8,926 nucleotides of DNA from Aquincola sp. (GCA_029884035.1 JAOUIM010000129.1:1-8926), one strand, 5' to 3'. Shown: positions 1 through 6,424, numbered from the stretch's first letter. The notes: generated from the sequence alone by a model not told the origin. Numbers and translations: made by a program.

Positions 1-647
1 TCGTGAAGTGCGTCGAGCAGTACGGCAACGTGGCGATCAACCTGAACCCCGATCCGTCGGGCGGCCACTGGACATCGCCGCCGCTCACCGACCGCTGGTG
101 GTACCCGATCTACGAGAAGATGGTCGTGTACGACATCCCGGCGATGATCCACGTCAGCACCAGCTGCAATGCCTGCTTCCACACCACCGGTGCGCACTAC
201 ATCAACGCCGACACGACGGCCTTCATGCAGCTGATCCAGGGCGACCTGTTCAAGGATTTCCCGACCCTGCGCTTCGTCATCCCGCACGGCGGTGGTGCCG
301 CGCCGTATCACTGGGGCCGCTACCGCGGCCTGGCCCAGGAGATGAACAAGCCGCTGCTCAAGGACCACCTGTTGAAGAACGTTTTCTTCGACACCTGCGT
401 CTACCACCAGCCCGGCATCGATGTGCTGACCAAGGTGGTGCCGGTCGAGAACATCCTCTTCGCCAGCGAGATGATCGGCGCGGTTCGCGGCATCGACCCG
501 GAGACCGGCTTCAACTACGACGACACCAAGCGCTACATCGATGCGTCGACACGGTTGACTGCCGCGCAGAAGGCGATGGTGTTCGAGGGCAACGCGCGGC
601 GCGTCTATCCGCGGCTCGATGCCGCGCTCAAGAAGAGGGGCAAGTAG
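1..647 (+). CDS. ligJ: 4-oxalomesaconate hydratase, 3' part (5' end outside window)
   Basis: This is the C-terminal 214 residues of an amidohydrolase-superfamily protein that matches LigJ/PmdE. LigJ adds water to 4-oxalomesaconate to give 4-carboxy-4-hydroxy-2-oxoadipate (CHA) in the cytoplasmic PCA 4,5-cleavage pathway. The frame is open to the left edge, so the GTG at base 3 is internal rather than a start. Counting from that codon, the likely metal and active-site residues are H50 (in IHVS), H95 (in IPHGGG) and E156 (in FASEMIGA). The spacing H50-H95-E156 fits what I recall for LigJ (His178, His223, Glu284), which would put about 128 residues upstream and give the usual length near 340. 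A Glu stands where most amidohydrolases carry the last-strand Asp, a trait of LigJ. The TAG is 2 bases before the ligK start. Identification as LigJ is strong because ligK follows directly. Confidence 0.9.
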   Translation, partial: VKCVEQYGNVAINLNPDPSGGHWTSPPLTDRWWYPIYEKMVVYDIPAMIHVSTSCNACFHTTGAHYINADTTAFMQLIQGDLFKDFPTLRFVIPHGGGAAPYHWGRYRGLAQEMNKPLLKDHLLKNVFFDTCVYHQPGIDVLTKVVPVENILFASEMIGAVRGIDPETGFNYDDTKRYIDASTRLTAAQKAMVFEGNARRVYPRLDAALKKRGK

Positions 648-649
648 CC

Positions 650-1333
650 ATGTATGAACTGGGAGTCGTTTACCGCAACATCCAGCGTGCCGACGCGGTG
701 GTGACGGACCGCATGACCGCGCTCGGCGCCTCGACGGTGCACGAAGCGATGGGCCGCGTCGGCCTGATGAAGACGTATATGCGCCCGATCTACGCCGGCG
801 CGCAGGTCTCCGGCACGGCGGTCACGGTGTTGCTGCAACCGGGCGACAACTGGATGCTGCACGTCGCGGCCGAGCAGATCCAGCCGGGCGACATCGTGGT
901 GGCTGCAGTCACCTCCGACAACACCGACGGCTTCTTCGGCGACCTGCTGGCCACATCGTTCATGGCGCGCGGCGCGCGTGCGCTGGTGATCGACGGCGGC
1001 TGCCGCGACGTCAAGACGCTGACAGAGATGGGCTTCCCGGTCTGGAGCCGCGCGATCAGTTCCAAGGGCACCGTCAAGGCGACGCTCGGCTCGGTCAACA
1101 TCCCGGTCGTGTGCGCCGGCGCGCTGGTGCATCCGGGCGACGTGATCGTGGCCGACGACGACGGCGTCGTCTGCGTGCCGCGTGCGATGGCGCAGAAGAC
1201 GCTTGACGCCGCGCTCGCGCGCGAAGCCAACGAGGGCGAGAAGCGTGCCAAGCTGGCCTCGGGCGTGCTCGGGCTGGACATGTACAACATGCGTGGGCCG
1301 CTCGTGAAGGCCGGCCTGCGCTACATCGACTGA
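650..1333 (+). CDS. ligK: 4-carboxy-4-hydroxy-2-oxoadipate (CHA/HMG) aldolase
   Basis: This 227-residue protein of the RraA-like class II pyruvate aldolase family is the last enzyme of the PCA 4,5-cleavage route (LigK/PmdF). It splits CHA into pyruvate and oxaloacetate, and the family also decarboxylates oxaloacetate. It needs a divalent metal. Visible motifs are GDLLA at residues 97-101 and DGGCRD at 115-120. R119 and D120 correspond to the Arg/Asp pair known from the Pseudomonas HMG/CHA aldolase to bind substrate and metal. An ADDDGVV segment follows at 168-174. The length is typical for the family. The ATG at 650 is preceded by AGGGG (636-640) inside the ligJ end, with a 9-base gap, and only 2 bases separate the genes, so the two are probably co-translated. 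A shorter 20-base gap leads to the next gene. I see nothing abnormal. Confidence 0.93.
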   Translation: MYELGVVYRNIQRADAVVTDRMTALGASTVHEAMGRVGLMKTYMRPIYAGAQVSGTAVTVLLQPGDNWMLHVAAEQIQPGDIVVAAVTSDNTDGFFGDLLATSFMARGARALVIDGGCRDVKTLTEMGFPVWSRAISSKGTVKATLGSVNIPVVCAGALVHPGDVIVADDDGVVCVPRAMAQKTLDAALAREANEGEKRAKLASGVLGLDMYNMRGPLVKAGLRYID

Positions 1334-1353
1334 GCATCGTCGCAGGACCACGC

Positions 1354-2127
1354 GTGACCATGCGCCGCCGAGTCGCGATTGCCCAGATCGCCATGCACTG
1401 GACCACCCAGGAAAACGTGGCTGCCATAGGCAATGCCATGGTGACCGCCCACGCGCGCGGCGTCGCGCTGTGCGGATTCTCCGAATTGGCGATCACCGGT
1501 TTCCATCGCGAGATTGCGCGTGAGGCACAGCCCGAGATCGTCGAGCCCGCGGTGCGGGTGCTGCAGGCTCAGGCGGCGCGCCTGAACCTGGGCATCGCGG
1601 TCGGTGCGCCGACCTTTCAAACCCAAGGTTCGCCATTCAACTCCCATCTGCTGATCGATGAACTGGGCACGACGGTGGCCGTGGTGCCCAAGCGAGGTCT
1701 GACGGAACCCGAGGGGACCTTCTTCGCGCGTGGCGCCTCTCGACCCGTTGGTGTGCTGCAAGGTCTGCGGTGTTCGGCCGTCATCTGCCGCGAGGTGGGT
1801 GATCTCGACCAGGTCGTGACCGATCTGCCTCCCGGCAGCACGGATCTGATCTTCGTGCCCGGCGCATTGCGCCAGGATCCAGACAAGCCGCGAACCGATC
1901 CGCCCGAGTATGTTCGCGACATTCAGCGCCTGGCCGCGGCGACCCGGGCTTTCGTCATGCAGACGAACTGGCCCAACGCCCTCAACCGGCCGGAGGAAAG
2001 CGTGGATGGCGGTGGAAGCACCGTGGCGGGCCCCGATGGGGAGTTGCTGTTCCGTCTGCCGGGCCAGGCTTCCGGCGTGGCGGTCTTCGATCTGGGCGAC
2101 CGTGTTTACGAGTGGCATCCGCAATGA
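1354..2127 (+). CDS. carbon-nitrogen hydrolase (nitrilase superfamily), substrate unknown
   Basis: This is a 257-residue single-domain nitrilase/amidase-superfamily protein, a family that hydrolyses amides, carbamoyl groups or nitriles in the cytoplasm. The Glu-Lys-Cys triad is complete: E44 in GFSELAITGF, K113 in VVPKRGL and C145 in AVICREVGD. A second Glu at 118/120 is in the place of the family's structural Glu. No signal peptide or membrane segment is seen. I chose the GTG at 1354 because AGGA at 1344-1347 lies 6 bases upstream; the ATG at 1360 is the alternative. The TGA overlaps the ATG of the next gene (ATGA), so the two are likely translationally coupled. Third codon positions look less GC-saturated than in the neighbours, which hints at separate ancestry, though this is only an impression by eye. 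The gene is not part of the classical lig/pmd gene set. I cannot name its substrate. Confidence 0.87.
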   Translation: MTMRRRVAIAQIAMHWTTQENVAAIGNAMVTAHARGVALCGFSELAITGFHREIAREAQPEIVEPAVRVLQAQAARLNLGIAVGAPTFQTQGSPFNSHLLIDELGTTVAVVPKRGLTEPEGTFFARGASRPVGVLQGLRCSAVICREVGDLDQVVTDLPPGSTDLIFVPGALRQDPDKPRTDPPEYVRDIQRLAAATRAFVMQTNWPNALNRPEESVDGGGSTVAGPDGELLFRLPGQASGVAVFDLGDRVYEWHPQ

Positions 2128-3026
2128 AGAACATCGCCCTCATCGGTTACGGCGAAGTCGGTCGCATCCTGGCCGCCGATCTGCGCGCGCAGGGCCTCGC
2201 CGTCAGCGCCTACGACCTCAAGCTCGACGGCGACAACGGCCAGCCGCTGCGTGAGCACGCAGCGGCGCACGACGTCGTGCTCGCGGCGTCGCACTCGAGT
2301 GCCGCACATGGCGCCGACCTTGTGGTGTCGGCCGTCACGGCGAGCCAGGCGGTGGCGGCGGCCGAGGCGACGGTGCGTGGGCTGAAGCAAGGCGCGTTCT
2401 TCCTCGACTTCAATTCGGCATCGCCCGGCGCCAAGTGCCGCGCCGCCGAGGTCGTCAACGCCGCCGGTGGCCGCTATGTCGAAGGGGCGGTGATGACCTC
2501 GGTGCCGCCGTACCGCATCAAGGTGCCGCTGCTGCTCGGTGGCCCCGACGCGGCGGCGCTCGAACCGTTGCTGCGCGAACTGGGCTTCGCGCCGAAGCTC
2601 GCCAGCGAGAAACTCGGCGTGGCCAGCGCCACCAAGATGTGCCGCAGCGTGATGATCAAGGGCTTCGAGGCGATGGTGATCGAGAGCTTCACCACCGCGC
2701 GCCACTACGGCGTCGAGGACGCGGTGATCGCGTCGCTGCGCGAAACCTTTCCAGGCGTCGACTGGGAAAAGCAGGCGGCGTATTTTTTCCAGCGCGTGAT
2801 CGAGCATGGCCGGCGCCGCAGCGAAGAGGTGCGCGAGGTGGCCGTCACCGTGCAGGAGGCCGGCCTCACACCCTGGAGCGCCGCGGGCACCGCCGAGCGC
2901 CAGGCCTGGGTGGCCGACCTGGCCGATGCCGGCGTGTTCGGCGACAAGGGCGCGAAGGACTTCGCCCGCAGCGTCGACTGGCGCACGGAAGCCGACCGCA
3001 TCCTCGGCAACCGGAAGACCCGATGA
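2124..3026 (+). CDS. NAD(P)-dependent oxidoreductase, 6-phosphogluconate/beta-hydroxyacid dehydrogenase-like with DUF1932 C-terminus
   Basis: This 300-residue protein has an N-terminal Rossmann domain with GYGEVG at residues 8-13. An Asp (D31) ends the second strand, which usually favours NAD+ over NADP+. DFNSASPG at 95-102 is in the place of the substrate-binding D-x-S-T-x-x-P loop of beta-hydroxyacid dehydrogenases. K171 (in ASATKMC) is placed like the catalytic Lys, but the usual Asn four residues later is not present. The C-terminal ~100 residues resemble the DUF1932 helical domain. The family reduces or oxidises hydroxyacids; the substrate here is unknown. The start overlaps the nitrilase stop and the stop overlaps the ligI start (both ATGA), so it is locked into translation with both. 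A GTG at 2112 is possible but would create a longer overlap. Context suggests a role with PDC, oxalomesaconate or a related dicarboxylate, which is inference. Confidence 0.87.
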   Translation: MKNIALIGYGEVGRILAADLRAQGLAVSAYDLKLDGDNGQPLREHAAAHDVVLAASHSSAAHGADLVVSAVTASQAVAAAEATVRGLKQGAFFLDFNSASPGAKCRAAEVVNAAGGRYVEGAVMTSVPPYRIKVPLLLGGPDAAALEPLLRELGFAPKLASEKLGVASATKMCRSVMIKGFEAMVIESFTTARHYGVEDAVIASLRETFPGVDWEKQAAYFFQRVIEHGRRRSEEVREVAVTVQEAGLTPWSAAGTAERQAWVADLADAGVFGDKGAKDFARSVDWRTEADRILGNRKTR

Positions 3027-3937
3027 GCCCATTCGAGAAAACCCCAGGCTGGCTCGACTGGTACGCCGGGCCGAGCAAGCCGCAGTTCAAGCTGCCGCCC
3101 GGCAGCGTCGATGCGCATTGCCACGTGTTCGGCCCGGGTGCCGAGTTCCCGTTCGCCCCAGAGCGAAAGTACACGCCCTGCGACGCGAGCAAGGCGCAGC
3201 TGTTCGCGCTGCGCGACCACCTCGGCTTCGCGCGCAACGTGATCGTGCAGGCCACCTGCCACGGTGCCGACAACCGCGCGATGGCAGACGCCTGCCGGGC
3301 CAGCGGCGGCAAGGCGCGCGGTGTGGCCACCGTCAAGCGCAGCGTGACTGACCGCGAACTGCAGGACCTGCACGACAGCGGCGTTCGCGGCGTTCGCTTC
3401 AACTTCGTCAAGCGCCTGGTGGACTTCACGCCCAAGGACGAATTGATGGAGATCGCCGGGCGCATCCAGGCACTCGGCTGGCACGTGGTGATCTACTTCG
3501 AGGCGGTGGACCTGCCCGAGCTGTGGGATTTCTTCACCGCGCTGCCCACCACCGTGGTGGTCGACCACATGGGCCGGCCGGACGTGAGCAAGCCGATCGA
3601 CGGCCCCGAATTCTCGCTGTTCCTGAAGTTCATGCGCGAGCACGACAACGTCTGGAGCAAGGTGAGCTGCCCCGAACGCCTGAGCGTGAGCGGCCCGCCG
3701 GCGTTGAACGGCGAGCGCAACGCCTACCGCGACGTCGTGCCCTTCGCGCGCCGCGTGGTCGAGACGTTCCCCGACCGCGTGCTCTGGGGCACCGACTGGC
3801 CGCACCCCAACCTCAAGCACCACATGCCCGACGACGGGCTGCTGGTGGACTTCATCCCGCACATCGCGCCCACGCCGCAGTTGCAGCACAAGCTGCTCGT
3901 CACCAACCCGATGCGCCTGTACTGGCCTGAACTGTGA
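3023..3937 (+). CDS. ligI: 2-pyrone-4,6-dicarboxylate (PDC) hydrolase
   Basis: This 304-residue amidohydrolase (COG3618 type) matches LigI/PmdD, which reversibly opens the lactone PDC to 4-oxalomesaconate without needing a metal. The HxH pair is H32/H34 in DAHCHVFGP. H182 lies in DHMGRP, and the catalytic-base Asp is D258 in WGTDWPHPN. Residues recalled as PDC-contacting in the Sphingobium enzyme have clear counterparts: T78, R125, K130, R131, Y158, R185 and R219. The ATG at 3023 overlaps the TGA of the preceding dehydrogenase, and GGAAG at 3013-3017 lies 5 bases upstream. Much longer in-frame upstream sequence exists but is a shadow of the dehydrogenase gene. The gene is followed by repeat R1 before ligA. 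Everything needed for activity appears intact. Confidence 0.94.
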   Translation: MSPFEKTPGWLDWYAGPSKPQFKLPPGSVDAHCHVFGPGAEFPFAPERKYTPCDASKAQLFALRDHLGFARNVIVQATCHGADNRAMADACRASGGKARGVATVKRSVTDRELQDLHDSGVRGVRFNFVKRLVDFTPKDELMEIAGRIQALGWHVVIYFEAVDLPELWDFFTALPTTVVVDHMGRPDVSKPIDGPEFSLFLKFMREHDNVWSKVSCPERLSVSGPPALNGERNAYRDVVPFARRVVETFPDRVLWGTDWPHPNLKHHMPDDGLLVDFIPHIAPTPQLQHKLLVTNPMRLYWPEL

Positions 3938-3938
3938 G

Positions 3939-4020
3939 CCCCCAGGCTTGTCGCTTCGCGCCTTCGCCACCCCCCGAGGGGGCTCGCATCGGCTTGGGAC
4001 GGCCCGGCGCCGATGCGGGC
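3939..4020 (+). repeat. intergenic two-hairpin repeat, copy R1 (ligI-ligA gap)
   Basis: This is the first of three related intergenic elements (see 5328 and 6355). It starts with a C-run just after the ligI stop and contains the core CCCCCGAGGGGG at 3971-3982. A second hairpin spans 3982-4020. In it GCATCGGC (3986-3993) pairs perfectly with GCCGATGC (4009-4016). Four further outer pairs, one of them G-U, extend this stem to 12. An inner GGG (3996-3998) pairs with CCC (4003-4005) across an ACGG loop. The hairpin ends before the separate ligA ribosome binding site. Such elements are common between genes in Comamonadaceae. No T-run follows, so it does not look like a normal terminator. Confidence 0.8.
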
Positions 4021-4026
4021 ACGCTA

Positions 4027-4033
4027 ACGGAGA
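4027..4033 (+). promoter_or_regulatory. ribosome binding site of ligA
   Basis: The sequence ACGGAGA lies about 8 bases before the ATG at 4041. It fixes that start against an in-frame extension that would run back through repeat R1 to about 3948. It lies outside the R1 hairpin, unlike the ligC site in R2, so it should be freely accessible. Confidence 0.7.
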
Positions 4034-4040
4034 TTTGAGA

Positions 4041-4481
4041 ATGGCATTGGACAAACCCTACAAGAACATCCCCGGCACGACGATCTTCGATGCCGAGCAG
4101 TCGCGCAAGGGCTACTGGCTAAACCAGTTCTGCATGAGCCTGATGAAGGCCGACAACCGCGCGCGTTTCAAGGCGAAGGAGCGCGCCTACCTCGACGAGT
4201 GGCCGATGACCGAGGAACAGAAGCAGGGCGTGCTCACGCGCGACCTCAATCGTTGCATCGCCGCCGGCGGCAACATCTATTTCCTGGCCAAGATCGGCGC
4301 CACCGACGGCAAGAGCTTCCAGCAGATGGCCGGCTCGATGACCGGCATGACCGAAGAGGAGTACCGCAACATGATGATCGGTGGCGGGCGTTCGATCCAG
4401 GGCAATCGCCACCTGGGCGAAGACGGCGACGCACAACCCCATCGGCAGCCTCAGGGCGCGGCCGGAAGAAAGGCTGGCTGA
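4041..4481 (+). CDS. ligA: protocatechuate 4,5-dioxygenase, alpha (small) subunit
   Basis: This 146-residue LigA/PmdA protein is the small subunit of the extradiol dioxygenase that opens PCA between C4 and C5. It is an all-helical cap that covers the active site of LigB in an alpha2beta2 enzyme. The recognisable core runs from PGTTIFDAEQSRKGYWLN (residues 11-28) through LDEWPMTEEQKQ (51-62) to GGNIYFLAKIGATDGKSFQQ (76-95) and MTGMTEEEYRNMM. The length is close to the ~139 residues of the Sphingobium protein. The last ~20 residues, rich in Gln, Gly and Arg, look like a loose tail. The TGA is one base before the ligB ATG, as expected for two subunits made in equal amounts. The start is supported by ACGGAGA upstream. 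Confidence 0.94.
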   Translation: MALDKPYKNIPGTTIFDAEQSRKGYWLNQFCMSLMKADNRARFKAKERAYLDEWPMTEEQKQGVLTRDLNRCIAAGGNIYFLAKIGATDGKSFQQMAGSMTGMTEEEYRNMMIGGGRSIQGNRHLGEDGDAQPHRQPQGAAGRKAG

Positions 4482-4482
4482 G

Positions 4483-5325
4483 ATGGCTCGCATCACCGCC
4501 AGTGTCTACACCAGTCACGTACCGGCGATCGGCGCCGCGCTCGACCTCGGCAAGAGCGACGAGCCCTACTGGAAGAGAGTCTTCGACGGCTATGTCTTCT
4601 CCAAGCAGTGGATGCGAGAGAACAAGCCCGACGTGATCTTTCTCGTCTACAACGACCACGCCAACGCGTTCAGCCTGGAGCTGATCCCCACCTTCGCGAT
4701 CGGCACCGCGGCCGAGTACGAGATCGCCGACGAGGGTTGGGGCCCGCGTCCGGTGCCCAAGGTGATCGGGCACCCGGAATTGGCCTCGCACATCGCGCAA
4801 AGCGTGATCCAGGACGACTTCGACCTCACGATCGTCAACAAGATGCCGGTCGATCATGGTCTGACCGTGCCCTTGTCGCTGATGTGCGGCCAACCCCAGG
4901 CCTGGCCCTGCCCGGTGATCCCGTTCGCGGTCAACGTGGTGCAGTACCCGGTGCCCAGCGGCCGCCGTTGCTTCAACCTTGGCCGCGCGATCGGCAAGGC
5001 AGTCGCGAGCTACGACGAGCCGCTGAACGTGCACATCTGGGGCACTGGCGGCATGAGCCACCAGTTGCAGGGCCCGCGTGCGGGCCTGATCAATGCCGAG
5101 TGGGACAACCGCTTCCTCGACCGCCTGATCGCCGAGCCCGCGGCGCTTTCGCAGATGCCGCACATAGAGTACGTGCGCGAGGCCGGCAGCGAAGGCATCG
5201 AGCTGGTGATGTGGCTCATTGCGCGCGGTGCGATGAGCGACAACGCACCGCGCGTGCGCCACCGCTTCTTCCATGTGCCGGCGAGCAACACCGCCGTCGG
5301 CCACCTGATCCTGGAGGAACAATGA
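4483..5325 (+). CDS. ligB: protocatechuate 4,5-dioxygenase, beta (catalytic) subunit
   Basis: This 280-residue LigB/PmdB protein is a type II extradiol dioxygenase with non-haem Fe(II) that converts PCA and O2 to 4-carboxy-2-hydroxymuconate-6-semialdehyde. Iron ligands are visible as H12 (YTSHVPA), H59 (YNDHANAF) and E240 (SEGIE). The catalytic base is H193 (GGMSHQLQG), and H125 (PVDHGL) lines the pocket. These correspond, with a constant shift of two after the first ligand, to His12, His61, His195 and Glu242 of the crystallised Sphingobium LigB. The length is a little shorter than that protein (about 300). The start at 4483 follows AAAGG (4469-4473) with a 9-base gap and is one base after the ligA stop. 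In-frame sequence further upstream is ligA in another frame. Repeat R2 begins right after the stop. Confidence 0.95.
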   Translation: MARITASVYTSHVPAIGAALDLGKSDEPYWKRVFDGYVFSKQWMRENKPDVIFLVYNDHANAFSLELIPTFAIGTAAEYEIADEGWGPRPVPKVIGHPELASHIAQSVIQDDFDLTIVNKMPVDHGLTVPLSLMCGQPQAWPCPVIPFAVNVVQYPVPSGRRCFNLGRAIGKAVASYDEPLNVHIWGTGGMSHQLQGPRAGLINAEWDNRFLDRLIAEPAALSQMPHIEYVREAGSEGIELVMWLIARGAMSDNAPRVRHRFFHVPASNTAVGHLILEEQ

Positions 5326-5327
5326 AG

Positions 5328-5401
5328 CCCCCACGCTCACTAACGTTCGCTGCTCCCCGGGGGGGCGTCAGCCTCCTTGAGGCGGCTCAGCGGAGGCTGC
5401 C
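5328..5401 (+). repeat. intergenic two-hairpin repeat, copy R2 (ligB-ligC gap)
   Basis: This is the second copy of the element seen at 3939 and 6355, in the same orientation. It fills the whole gap from two bases after the ligB stop to the base before the ligC ATG. It has the leading C-run at 5328, the GTTCGC block, the C/G core at 5355-5365 (here CCCC followed by seven G instead of CCCCCGAGGGGG) and the GTCAGC...CTTGAGGCGG block. A strong 3' hairpin is described separately at 5369. Confidence 0.85.
5369..5399 (+). promoter_or_regulatory. hairpin that pairs away the ligC ribosome binding site
   Basis: CAGCCTCC (5369-5376) is perfectly complementary to GGAGGCTG (5392-5399). Inside, TGAG (5378-5381) pairs with CTCA (5386-5389) across a GCGG loop. 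The GGAGG at 5392-5396, 5 bases before the ligC ATG, is the only good ribosome binding site and lies wholly in the stem. If it forms in the mRNA, the fold should lower ligC translation unless ribosomes leaving ligB or a helicase open it. The pairing is seen directly; the regulatory effect is inference. Confidence 0.55.
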
Positions 5402-6349
5402 ATGACCGTCAACGTAGCCCTCGCCGGTGCCGGCGCCTTCGGCATCAAGCACCTCGATGCCATCAGGCTGATCGATGGCGTGAAGGTCATCTCCGTCATC
5501 AGCCGCGAGCTGGCGAAGACGCAGGAGGTGGCCGACAAGTACGGCATCGCCCATGTCACCACCAAGCTGGCCGACAGCCTCGCGATCAAGGAAGTCGACG
5601 CCGTCATCCTGTGCACGCCCACGCAGATGCACGCTGCGCAGACGATCGCCTGCCTCGAGGCCGGCAAGCATGTGCAGGTCGAGATCCCGCTGTGCGACAA
5701 GCTCGCCGACGGCGAGGCGGTCGTCGCACGGGCCAAGGCCGGCGGCAAGGTCGCGATGTGTGGTCACACCCGCCGCTTCAACCCGAGTCACCAGTGGGTG
5801 CGCCAGCGCATCGACGACGGCGAGTTCTCGATCCAGCAGATGGACGTGCAGACCTACTTCTTCCGCCGCACGAACATGAATGCACTCGGCCAGCCGCGCA
5901 GCTGGACCGACCACCTGCTCTGGCACCACGCCGCGCACACGGTCGATCTGTTCGCGTACCAGTGCAAGAGCCCGATCGTCAAGGCCAACGCGATCGCCGG
6001 CCCGATCCACCCGACGCTGGGCATCGCGATGGACATGTCGATCCAGTTGAAGGCCGCGAACGGCGCGATCTGCACGCTCTCGCTCTCGTTCAACAACGAC
6101 GGACCGCTGGGTACCTTCTTTCGCTACATCGGCGACAGCGGCACCTACATCGCGCGCTACGACGACCTGTTCAACGGCCGCGACGAGAAGATCGACGTGT
6201 CGAAGGTGGCGGTGTCGATGAACGGCATCGAGCTGCAGGACCGCGAGTTCTTTGCTGCCATCAGGCAAGGGCGCGAGCCCAACGCCAGTGTGGCCCAGGT
6301 GCTGCCCTGCTACCGGGTGCTGCACCAACTCGAGCAGCAACTGGCATGA
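5402..6349 (+). CDS. ligC: 4-carboxy-2-hydroxymuconate-6-semialdehyde (CHMS) dehydrogenase
   Basis: This 315-residue Gfo/Idh/MocA-family oxidoreductase (LigC/PmdC) oxidises the cyclic hemiacetal form of CHMS to PDC with NAD(P)+. The N-terminal Rossmann domain has GAGAFG at residues 9-14, with R35 after the second strand compatible with NADP+. The family EKP motif appears as EIP at 94-96 (VEIPLCDK), which is a LigC trait. The C-terminal sheet domain carries the likely active-site cluster LWHHAAHTVD at 173-182. The length is normal for the family. The ATG at 5402 has GGAGG 5 bases upstream, located inside a hairpin of repeat R2. It sits directly after ligAB, as in the Comamonas pmdABC order, and is followed by repeat R3. 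Confidence 0.93.
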   Translation: MTVNVALAGAGAFGIKHLDAIRLIDGVKVISVISRELAKTQEVADKYGIAHVTTKLADSLAIKEVDAVILCTPTQMHAAQTIACLEAGKHVQVEIPLCDKLADGEAVVARAKAGGKVAMCGHTRRFNPSHQWVRQRIDDGEFSIQQMDVQTYFFRRTNMNALGQPRSWTDHLLWHHAAHTVDLFAYQCKSPIVKANAIAGPIHPTLGIAMDMSIQLKAANGAICTLSLSFNNDGPLGTFFRYIGDSGTYIARYDDLFNGRDEKIDVSKVAVSMNGIELQDREFFAAIRQGREPNASVAQVLPCYRVLHQLEQQLA

Positions 6350-6354
6350 AACAA

Positions 6355-6424
6355 CCCCTAGCTCACTTCGTTCGCGTCCCCCGAGGGGAGCGTCAGCGCC
6401 TTGGGGCGGCCCGGCGGCACTGAC
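6355..6424 (+). repeat. intergenic two-hairpin repeat, copy R3 (ligC-SDH gap)
   Basis: This is the third copy, in the same orientation as R1 and R2, running from shortly after the ligC stop to the base before the next ATG. The core is CCCCCGAGGGG at 6378-6388. The 3' hairpin is built from GTCAG (6392-6396) with CTGAC (6420-6424), CGCC (6397-6400) with GGCG (6413-6416), and GGG (6403-6405) with CCC (6410-6412) across a GCGG loop. No free purine-rich ribosome binding site precedes the ATG at 6425; the only candidate, GGCGG, is inside the stem. Confidence 0.85.

Noticed and set aside
3970..3983. CCCCCGAGGGGG core as an intrinsic terminator between ligI and ligA
   Set aside because: No T-run follows, and the same core occurs between ligB and ligC and between ligC and the SDH-like gene, which must be co-expressed.
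3948..4040. N-terminal extension of LigA through repeat R1
   Set aside because: The added residues come from the repeat and are not part of the LigA family. A good ribosome binding site stands directly before the ATG at 4041.
2705..4054. Long - strand open frame across the dehydrogenase and ligI
   Set aside because: Shadow of the coding frames, with low-complexity composition and no motifs. It also runs through intergenic repeat R1.
4420..4481. Possible frameshift at the end of ligA, because the last ~20 residues look unusual
   Set aside because: The total length is near the family norm, the stop is one base before ligB as expected for coupled subunits, and the tails of LigA proteins vary.
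4381..4482. N-terminal extension of LigB into ligA
   Set aside because: This is ligA in another frame. LigB proteins start at MARI-type sequences, with the iron ligand at His12, which fits the ATG at 4483.
6401..6424. Eight-residue extension of the SDH-like protein
   Set aside because: It is encoded by the conserved end of repeat R3 and has no counterpart in the family.
3939..6424. CRISPR-like array from repeated units
   Set aside because: There are only three imperfect copies spaced by whole genes, with no regular spacers.
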